Part shown: positions 1 through 4,642 of the stretch, in pieces
How the letters are laid out: each line of letters opens with the position of its first letter
Numbering within the stretch: the stretch's first letter is position 1
NCBI GenBank assembly: GCA_030630015.1
Contig: DAOVNV010000061.1
Coordinates: 1-11,465, forward strand
Direction of reading: 5' to 3'
Source of the DNA: Desulfuromonadales bacterium
GTDB lineage: Bacteria; Desulfobacterota; Desulfuromonadia; Desulfuromonadales; BM103
Length of the DNA: 11,465 bases
Notes under the pieces: model-generated
Databases searched by the model: none
Told to the model about the DNA's origin: nothing
The model's input: only the letters and a program-made list of their open reading frames with translations
Program-made: the position numbers and the translations under genes

Positions 1-2
1 CT

Positions 3-923
3 CTCCCCGTGACGGTCCTGGGCGATTCTGAGCGCCTCGAGGTTGGACAATGGGCGCTGGCAATCGGCAATCCTTTCGGCCTTGACAGCACACTCACCGT
101 TGGCGTGATCTCTGCCACCGGACGGGCAAATGTCGGGATCGAGGACTATGAGGATTTTATCCAGACCGATGCTTCGATCAACCCCGGGAATTCCGGCGGT
201 CCTCTGCTCAACATCTATGGCGAGGTGGTCGGCATCAATACGGCGATTGTTGCTGCCGGTCAGGGGATAGGTTTTGCCATTCCGATCAACCTGGCAAGCC
301 TGATAGCCGACCAGTTGATGACCAGTGGCGAGGTTACTCGCGGCTGGCTTGGGGTCGGAATCCAGCCGCTTGATCCTGCCCTGGCGGAGTCTTTCGGCCT
401 TGACAGGGTGACCGGTGCGTTGATCAACAAGGTGTTGCCGGGGACTCCTGCAGATATGGCGGGGATACAACGCGGCGATATTCTCCTGACCTTTAACGGT
501 AAAGAGATCCGGGGGGTTCGCGAACTGCAGTTGCTGGTGGCAAGCACCCCGATCGGTACTAGAGTGCCGGTCGAGATTCTGCGGGATGGGACCACCCTGA
601 CGCTGACGGTCGAACCTGCCGAGCGTGATGATGAACTTTTCCGCTCCGGGAACGACATTAAAGGCGACAGTTGGCTGGGAATGACTCTCGGGGAGGACGC
701 TGAAGGACTCAGGGTTCGTTCTCTCGAGCCGGGCAGTATCGCTGCTGTCAGCGGGGTCATGGCGGATGACGTCCTGATTTCAGTCAATCAGCAGGAATTG
801 AAAAGGCTCGATGATTTGCTGGAGGTCCGACAGACCCTGAAATCCGGCCGCAATGTAGCTCTTTTGCTGCGTCGTGGAGATGCTATGCTGTACCTGTCTA
901 TACCTATCCCCGCAGGGAATTAA
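3..923 (+). CDS. HtrA/DegP-family periplasmic serine protease with two PDZ domains, 5'-truncated by the window edge
   Basis: Trypsin-like (S1C) periplasmic protease of the DegP/DegS/DegQ group, which degrades or holds misfolded envelope proteins. The reading frame is open to the window edge. The GTG at position 9 lies inside a conserved stretch (LGDS..LEVGQW..AIGNPFGL), so it is not the real start, and the signal peptide and the catalytic His and Asp lie upstream of the window. Counting from that GTG, the catalytic Ser is residue 62 in NPGNSGGP (bases 192-194). PDZ1 spans about residues 108-206, with GWLGVGIQPL at its start and a GTPADMAGI carboxylate-loop region. PDZ2 spans about 219-302 and is more divergent. 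Two PDZ domains point to a DegP/DegQ-type enzyme rather than single-PDZ DegS. The next gene starts 51 bp downstream, in the same direction, with no terminator between them, so co-transcription is plausible. Confidence 0.95.
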   Translation, partial: LPVTVLGDSERLEVGQWALAIGNPFGLDSTLTVGVISATGRANVGIEDYEDFIQTDASINPGNSGGPLLNIYGEVVGINTAIVAAGQGIGFAIPINLASLIADQLMTSGEVTRGWLGVGIQPLDPALAESFGLDRVTGALINKVLPGTPADMAGIQRGDILLTFNGKEIRGVRELQLLVASTPIGTRVPVEILRDGTTLTLTVEPAERDDELFRSGNDIKGDSWLGMTLGEDAEGLRVRSLEPGSIAAVSGVMADDVLISVNQQELKRLDDLLEVRQTLKSGRNVALLLRRGDAMLYLSIPIPAGN

Positions 924-974
924 ATATAACCTGAACTCCTATACGATATACTGCTGAGCTGCAATGGAGGAATT

Positions 975-1244
975 ATGGCAAAACTGGTAGACAACCCCAA
1001 ACTGGCGTTTCGGCTTGCCCGGGCGATCGTTTCGGATATCGCTCTTTACAATCCGGAGAAGGTCAAGGAGGGGATCAAGAATGATTCTATCTTTGAAATC
1101 CTCACGGAAGAACTCCAGGAGGGCAGGGACCACTTCCACGGGCGGGTTTCCCCGGAGCTTGAAGACCGCGATCACTTGTATGATCGTGCGATCGTGGATG
1201 TCATGATCAGACAGGCCGGAAAAATCGAGAGTTCGATCTGGTAG
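975..1244 (+). CDS. Small conserved-looking hypothetical protein, 89 aa
   Basis: I do not recognise a named family with certainty. The start is an ATG preceded by a strong ribosome binding site (GGAGGA, 966-971) at short spacing. The product is soluble, charged and probably helical, with no signal peptide or membrane segment. It opens with LVDNPKLAFRLARAIVSDIALYN, contains an acidic middle (FEILTEELQEGRDHF), and ends with a second helix-like stretch, DRAIVDVMIRQAGKIESSIW. I recall similar short proteins with an ARAIVSDI...YN pattern from Geobacter-type genomes, but cannot verify this here. It sits 51 bp after the protease gene and 5 bp before rluD, so it is probably part of the same transcript, and translation of rluD may depend on ribosomes finishing this gene. 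The ribosome binding site and tight packing make it a real gene. Its function is unknown. Confidence 0.82.
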   Translation: MAKLVDNPKLAFRLARAIVSDIALYNPEKVKEGIKNDSIFEILTEELQEGRDHFHGRVSPELEDRDHLYDRAIVDVMIRQAGKIESSIW

Positions 1245-1249
1245 CCGCA

Positions 1250-2242
1250 TTGGAAAGGCGAACCCTGGAAGTTCCCTTCGATGCTGCTCCAGACCGTCTT
1301 GACCGGTTTCTTGTGGGAGCTTTTCCCGACCTGACCCGGTCACAGATAAAGCGCTTGATCGACGAAGGGTCGGTGTTGCTGGATGGGGCGGTGGCAAAAT
1401 CGGCGCTGAAGCTTCGCGGTGGAGAAACTGTTTCGGTGACCCTGCCGGAGCCCTCGCCGGTCGAAACTGTGCCGGAAGCGATCCCCCTGACGATTCTTTA
1501 CGAGGATTCTTCCCTGATTGTCATTGACAAACCAGCGGGCATGGTTGTGCATCCTGCCCCCGGTCATCCGGGCGGGACACTCGTTAATGCATTGCTGCAC
1601 CATTGCGAAGACCTTGCCGGGATTGGTGGTGAACTGCGGCCCGGTATCGTTCACCGCCTTGACAGGGATACCTCAGGCGTCATTGTTGCCAGCAAAAATG
1701 ATCATGCTCACTTGGACCTGGCACGGCAGTTCAAGGAGCATTCCAGCCAGCGTCGTTACCGTGCGCTGGTACATGGTCTGGTCGAACCGTCTGAGGGAAC
1801 GATCGACCAGCCGATCGGTCGGCATCCTGTGCATCGCAAGAAGATGAGTACCCATTGCCGGCACGGCCGGAGGGCAGTGACCCATTGGCGGGTTTTGCGC
1901 CGTTACGAGCTGGACCGACTGAGCTTGCTGGAGCTCAGGCTCGAAACCGGGCGAACCCATCAGATCCGCGTTCACCTGTCGGCCTTGGGCTACCCTGTCG
2001 CCGGGGATCCGCTTTACGGCAATCCGCGCTTGGCACGGGGGCTCGAAGATGCCGAGTTGGGGCGTCTGATCGGTGGGCTGAACCGCCAGTTTCTACATGC
2101 CTGGCTGCTTGGTTTCACGCACCCGGAAGCTGGGCAGTACCAGGAATTCCATTCGCCGATGCCGCCAGAATTGCAGGGCATCCTTGATTTTCTGGAAGAA
2201 AAATACACCGCTGCTTTAAACTCCGGGCAACATCCGGGATAA
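1250..2242 (+). CDS. rluD: Ribosomal large subunit pseudouridine synthase RluD
   Basis: Converts uridines in helix 69 of 23S rRNA (1911, 1915 and 1917 in E. coli numbering) to pseudouridine, which supports late 50S assembly. The 330-residue length is normal for the family. An S4 RNA-binding domain covers about residues 12-62 (RLDRFLV...RSQIKRLIDEGSVLLDG). The catalytic domain follows, with HRLDRDTSG at 135-143; Asp138 is the expected nucleophile. GRTHQIRVH lies at 234-242 and the GDPLYG motif near 252. RluC and other RluA-family members share this layout, but the overall pattern and the pgeF neighbour favour RluD. The start is a TTG only 5 bp after the preceding stop, with no good Shine-Dalgarno. 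Homology demands a start near here, because the S4 domain begins at once, so translational coupling is likely. The gene is followed by pgeF, as in E. coli. Confidence 0.93.
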   Translation: MERRTLEVPFDAAPDRLDRFLVGAFPDLTRSQIKRLIDEGSVLLDGAVAKSALKLRGGETVSVTLPEPSPVETVPEAIPLTILYEDSSLIVIDKPAGMVVHPAPGHPGGTLVNALLHHCEDLAGIGGELRPGIVHRLDRDTSGVIVASKNDHAHLDLARQFKEHSSQRRYRALVHGLVEPSEGTIDQPIGRHPVHRKKMSTHCRHGRRAVTHWRVLRRYELDRLSLLELRLETGRTHQIRVHLSALGYPVAGDPLYGNPRLARGLEDAELGRLIGGLNRQFLHAWLLGFTHPEAGQYQEFHSPMPPELQGILDFLEEKYTAALNSGQHPG

Positions 2243-2248
2243 ATTAGA

Positions 2249-2269
2249 ACCTGACTCACTGAGTCAGGT
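2249..2269. repeat. Perfect 9-bp inverted repeat just ahead of pgeF
   Basis: ACCTGACTC (2249-2257), spacer ACT, GAGTCAGGT (2261-2269). It lies in the 39-bp gap between rluD and pgeF and ends 12 bp before the pgeF ATG. No T-tract follows, so it is not an intrinsic terminator. It could be an operator for a dimeric repressor, an mRNA hairpin controlling access to the weak AAGAGA ribosome binding site at 2274-2279, or a processing or stability element. The sequence alone does not choose between these. Confidence 0.6.
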
Positions 2270-2281
2270 AGAAAAGAGATT

Positions 2282-3076
2282 ATGAATACGACGCGTCAGG
2301 GGAAAATAAGCTATCTGCAGCCTGACTGGGCAGCTGACTTTCCGGTTGTTGCGGGCTTTACCACCCGCCATGGCGGGGTCAGCCGTGCGCCCTTCAATTC
2401 GTTGAATCTGGGGACAAATACGGCCGATCTAGAAGCGCATGCCGAAGCGAACCGTGCTGCAATGGCGAGGGCCTTTGATCTTCCTCCCCATCTCCTGCTC
2501 ACGGTCAGGCAGGTTCACGGCACCGGCATCCTGGCTGTCAATGAACCGAATTTCGATCTTTCGCACTTCCTGCGGGTGGAGAGTGATGCGATCATTACCA
2601 ACCAGTCAGGGATCATGGCCGGAGTTTTGGTTGCCGACTGCTTCCCTGTGGTCCTGTATGATCCTGACGGCCCTGCCGCCGGTGTTGTCCATGCCGGATG
2701 GAAGGGGGCTGCAGCAGGGCTGATCGGTCAGACCGTTCAGGCCATGCAGGACCTGTTTGGCAGCCGCCCGGACCGTCTGCGGGCGGCGATCGGGCCGGGG
2801 ATTGGTGCACACAGCTACGAGGTTGACCGTCCGGTGCGTGATGCGTTTCGTGAAGGCAGCGGCCAGTGGGAGCGGATTGCCAGCGAAACCCGTCTGGGTC
2901 ACTGGCAGCTTGACCTCAGGCTGAGCTGTCTGCTTCAGCTTGAAAAGGCCGGCATTGCCAGGAACTCTGTCGACATTGTTGACGAATGTACCTGCTGTCA
3001 TAAGGAGAAATTCTTCTCGCACAGAAGGGATAACGGGCGTACCGGTCGGCAGATGGGGTTTGTCCTGCTTCCTTAG
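2282..3076 (+). CDS. pgeF: Peptidoglycan editing factor PgeF (YfiH / DUF152, LACC1-like)
   Basis: Member of the YfiH/LACC1 family. In E. coli PgeF limits misincorporation of L-Ser into peptidoglycan precursors, and homologues have purine nucleoside phosphorylase or deaminase-type activity; older annotations call it laccase or polyphenol oxidase. The 264-residue length is typical. Visible hallmarks are FTTRHGGVS (about 26-34), QVHG (metal ligand His79), ADCFPV (Cys120) and HAGWKG (His137). These three are the Zn-site residues of the family. IGPGIG lies near 178-183 and CCHKEKFFSHRRD near the C-terminus. It has no signal peptide, so it is cytoplasmic. The ATG at 2282 follows a weak AAGAGA ribosome binding site. 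The gene sits 39 bp after rluD, matching the rluD-yfiH order of E. coli, and 19 bp before the response regulator gene. Confidence 0.93.
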   Translation: MNTTRQGKISYLQPDWAADFPVVAGFTTRHGGVSRAPFNSLNLGTNTADLEAHAEANRAAMARAFDLPPHLLLTVRQVHGTGILAVNEPNFDLSHFLRVESDAIITNQSGIMAGVLVADCFPVVLYDPDGPAAGVVHAGWKGAAAGLIGQTVQAMQDLFGSRPDRLRAAIGPGIGAHSYEVDRPVRDAFREGSGQWERIASETRLGHWQLDLRLSCLLQLEKAGIARNSVDIVDECTCCHKEKFFSHRRDNGRTGRQMGFVLLP

Positions 3077-3095
3077 GACATGAGGAGATTCGTTC

Positions 3096-4310
3096 ATGGA
3101 TAAAGCACACATCCTGATCATCGAAGATGATCCCAGTATTTGCGAACTGCTTTATTCCCGCATGAAAAAATTGGGTTGCCGTCCTACCGTCGCGCAGTTT
3201 GGGGAAGAAGGATTGAGTCTGATCGAGAACGACCCCCCTGATCTGCTTATCCTGGATCTGCAATTGCCTGGCATGAACGGTCTGGATGTCTGTCGGGCGG
3301 TGCGCCGTGATCCCTGGATGAGCAAAATCCCGGTACTCATGTTGACTGGAAAATCGGAGGAAGAAGATATGATTGCCGGCCTGGAAGTGGGGGCCGATGA
3401 TTACATGACCAAGCCATTTTCGGCGAAGATTCTCGATGCACGGGTCAAGGCCTTGCTGCGTCGCGGGCACTCCCTGACTGAAGGATTTGTGCATTCCGAT
3501 GCTGAAGATGCCGTCGATGACGGTGTTCCTCGTCTGGTGGTCCAATCCCTTGGAAAATGTGAACTGAGATTGGGGGAAACAAGCTTTCACTGTGTCGAGC
3601 AGTTCAGCCCGGCGCAGCGGCAGCTGCTGGCTATGCTGCTGGTCACGCCGGCGGGCAAGCTCTCCCAGGAAGCTGTCCAACTGGCTTTTTGGCCGGACAG
3701 TTCTGAGGCGCGGGCGCGGTCCAGCTTCGATTCCCTGCTTTCCCGCGTGAGGCGCACCCTTGAACAGGGTTTTCCCGGTATCGACAGCAAAGTGTACCTG
3801 GCCGTGCGGCGTGGCATCCTCAGCCTGGAGCATGTAAGGGTTGACGCCCACGAGTTTCAGAGATTGAGCCGGAGGGGGATTCAGCAGGTATCAACGGGCG
3901 ATTTCTGGCAGGCAGAAATTTCCTTTTCGTCGGCATTCAGCCTGTGGCAGGGGACTTTCCTGCCCGGAGATTTCGGCAATGAGGCCGCAGCACAGTACCA
4001 GGACGAGCTTGAGCAACATTATCTTGAAGCGAGTCAGGCCTTTGCCCGTCTGCTGGCGCAAAGCGGCCGTTTGGACGAAGCCCTCAAGGTTATCGAGTAT
4101 GCTCGTAGGTACGACTCCCTCAATGATAATCTCGTTCAATTACATTACCGGCTTCTTCTTGCCCGGAATCAGCCTGCTCAGGCACGCAGCCTGCTTGGCA
4201 GTTATCGTCAGGTGCTTGAGCGGGAAAAATACTCCGAAGAGGAGATCCTCGAGATATTCTCCCAGTTTCCGCAGAGTCCACCTGCAGGCGATTGGCTGAC
4301 ATCAGATTAG
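3096..4310 (+). CDS. Response regulator: receiver domain, SARP-like winged helix and BTAD domain
   Basis: Two-component transcription factor of 404 residues. The receiver domain covers 1-122, with acidic pocket Glu10/Asp11/Asp12, phospho-acceptor Asp54 (ILDLQLPGMNG), Thr84 and Lys106 (KPF), all intact. An OmpR-like winged helix follows at about 148-246 (FSPAQRQLLAMLL; FWPD then the basic RSSFDSLLSRVRRTL recognition-helix region at 199-222). The rest (about 250-395) is a bacterial transcriptional activation domain with TPR-like helices (VDAHEF at its start; GRLDEALKVIEYARRYD). Winged helix plus BTAD is the architecture of SARP activators of the AfsR and DnrI type; a REC-headed version is less common. 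The ATG at 3096 has a GAGGAG ribosome binding site (3082-3087) with 8-nt spacing. No sensor kinase gene is in view, so the partner is unknown. SARP-style heptad repeats lie 90-240 bp past its stop codon. Confidence 0.92.
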   Translation: MDKAHILIIEDDPSICELLYSRMKKLGCRPTVAQFGEEGLSLIENDPPDLLILDLQLPGMNGLDVCRAVRRDPWMSKIPVLMLTGKSEEEDMIAGLEVGADDYMTKPFSAKILDARVKALLRRGHSLTEGFVHSDAEDAVDDGVPRLVVQSLGKCELRLGETSFHCVEQFSPAQRQLLAMLLVTPAGKLSQEAVQLAFWPDSSEARARSSFDSLLSRVRRTLEQGFPGIDSKVYLAVRRGILSLEHVRVDAHEFQRLSRRGIQQVSTGDFWQAEISFSSAFSLWQGTFLPGDFGNEAAAQYQDELEQHYLEASQAFARLLAQSGRLDEALKVIEYARRYDSLNDNLVQLHYRLLLARNQPAQARSLLGSYRQVLEREKYSEEEILEIFSQFPQSPPAGDWLTSD

Positions 4311-4388
4311 CGGTTCGTGTCTTCCGGGGGTTGTTGTTGGGAAATAAAAAAGCATCTTTTTTACAAAAAAATCATTTTTAGCATCCGA

Positions 4389-4432
4389 TTTGCGTCAAAT
4401 TTGAGAGATTTTTGAGATGTGATCTGTATACT
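4389..4432 (+). promoter_or_regulatory. Heptad-repeat promoter 1 (SARP-type operator plus -10)
   Basis: TTTGAGA at 4400-4406 and again at 4411-4417, exactly 11 bp apart, with a weaker third unit TTTGCGT at 4389-4395 in the same phase. Taking the heptads as TTGAGAG (4401-4407) and TTGAGAT (4412-4418), 8 bp separate the last from the -10-like TATACT (4427-4432). There is no good -35 at normal spacing. A very A/T-rich stretch (about 4341-4380) lies upstream and could act as an UP element. SARP regulators bind 11-bp-spaced heptads (TCGAGxx-like) ending 8 bp from the -10, so the geometry fits. That the neighbouring regulator binds here is inference. Confidence 0.55.
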
Positions 4433-4478
4433 AACCAGCAAAAATCAGTTGGTTTGCAGGCCATCTTGTTATCATTTG

Positions 4479-4492
4479 AGAGCATATGCTCT
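4479..4492. repeat. Perfect 14-bp palindrome inside candidate small RNA 1
   Basis: AGAGCATATGCTCT reads the same on both strands. As RNA it would fold into a 5-bp stem with an ATAT loop, followed by TTTT (4492-4495). It overlaps one more TTTGAGA copy at 4475-4481. It could be a structural hairpin of the RNA or a DNA operator. Confidence 0.6.
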
Positions 4493-4502
4493 TTTCGGAG
4501 GG

Positions 4503-4533
4503 GCCTCCGCCGCCAGGCGGAGGCTTTTTTTTT
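4503..4533 (+). terminator. Strong intrinsic terminator
   Basis: A 9-bp perfect GC-rich stem, GCCTCCGCC (4503-4511) with GGCGGAGGC (4516-4524), a 4-nt loop, and nine consecutive T (4525-4533). It reads on the + strand. It would end candidate small RNA 1 and any read-through from the response regulator gene 190 bp upstream. Confidence 0.93.
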
Positions 4534-4563
4534 GAGAAATTTTTGAGAAGTGTCTGATATAAA
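4531..4563 (+). promoter_or_regulatory. Heptad-repeat promoter 2 (near-copy of promoter 1)
   Basis: TTTGAGA at 4531-4537 and 4542-4548, again exactly 11 bp apart, then AGTGTCTGA and a -10-like TATAAA at 4558-4563. Read as TTGAGAA heptads (4532-4538, 4543-4549), the gap to the -10 is 8 bp, identical to promoter 1. Similarity to promoter 1 runs about 30 bp, starts at the T-tract of the upstream terminator, and then stops: the downstream sequences differ. The shared module is therefore the regulatory site and not the transcript. Confidence 0.52.
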
Positions 4564-4569
4564 GAGAGG

Positions 4570-4640
4570 TACAGGATTTATTTCCTGCCTCCGTTCCACG
4601 GAAACGGCCCGAGTCATTCTGACCCGGGCCGTTTCTTTTT
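4570..4640 (+). ncRNA. Candidate small RNA 2 (about 70 nt, terminator-ended)
   Basis: Predicted transcript from heptad promoter 2 to the terminator at 4601-4640. It contains a small hairpin (CAGGA 4572-4576 with TCCTG 4583-4587). CCGTT (4591-4595) could pair with AACGG (4603-4607) and disturb the terminator stem. There is no convincing ORF; a reading frame opening with GTG at 4550 runs on into the antisense of the phosphate transporter and has no ribosome binding site. Its 3' end lies 2 bp from the convergent transporter gene, so it overlaps that gene's mRNA 3' end in antisense. The start site is approximate. Confidence 0.38.
4601..4640 (+). terminator. Intrinsic terminator between convergent transcripts
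   Basis: An 11-bp perfect stem, GAAACGGCCCG (4601-4611) with CGGGCCGTTTC (4625-4635), around a 13-nt loop, then TTTTT (4636-4640). The T-tract favours + strand use. The hairpin also lies just past the stop codon of the - strand phosphate transporter (4643) and probably protects or ends that mRNA too, though there only a short TTTC follows the stem. Confidence 0.85.
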
Positions 4641-4642
4641 GC

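Larger units (their letters stand above)
4439..4533 (+). ncRNA. Candidate small RNA 1 (about 95 nt, terminator-ended)
   Basis: Predicted transcript between heptad promoter 1 and the strong terminator at 4503-4533. No ORF with a credible start and ribosome binding site lies inside. From 5' to 3' it holds an unstructured-looking 40 nt, a hairpin from the perfect palindrome AGAGCATATGCTCT (4479-4492), a short single-stranded TTTTC, then the terminator stem. A GGAGG at 4497-4501 could pair with CCTCC at 4504-4508 and compete with the terminator. The start site is placed about 7 nt after the -10 and is approximate. No known RNA family was recognised. Confidence 0.45.
4311..4642. other. 332-bp non-coding interval after the response regulator gene
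   Basis: It holds, in order: an A/T-rich stretch with a weak AAAAAAG/CTTTTTT inverted repeat (4346-4362), heptad promoter 1, candidate small RNA 1 with its terminator, heptad promoter 2, and candidate small RNA 2 with its terminator. The heptamer TTTGAGA occurs five times between 4400 and 4548. I see no protein gene on either strand. Confidence 0.8.

Noticed and set aside
9..923. GTG at position 9 as a true start of the protease
   Set aside because: It falls inside a conserved S1C protease block, and the catalytic His and Asp would be missing; the gene simply runs off the window edge.
2916..3851. 311-codon open frame on the - strand opposite pgeF and the response regulator gene
   Set aside because: It overlaps two clearly functional genes almost completely, shows no recognisable domain, and is an antisense shadow of their codon bias.
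4346..4362. AAAAAAG/CTTTTTT inverted repeat as a terminator for the response regulator gene
   Set aside because: The stem is nearly all A:T with a 3-nt loop and too weak to be convincing; the real terminator is at 4503-4533.
4389..4432. Classical Pho box (CTGTCAT repeats), suggested by the 11-bp period and the nearby phosphate transporter gene
   Set aside because: The heptads are TTTGAGA on the + strand and TCTCAAA on the other, neither close to CTGTCAT. The site also lies at the 3' end of the transporter gene, not upstream of it. OmpR-like winged helices share the 11-bp period, so only the geometry overlaps.
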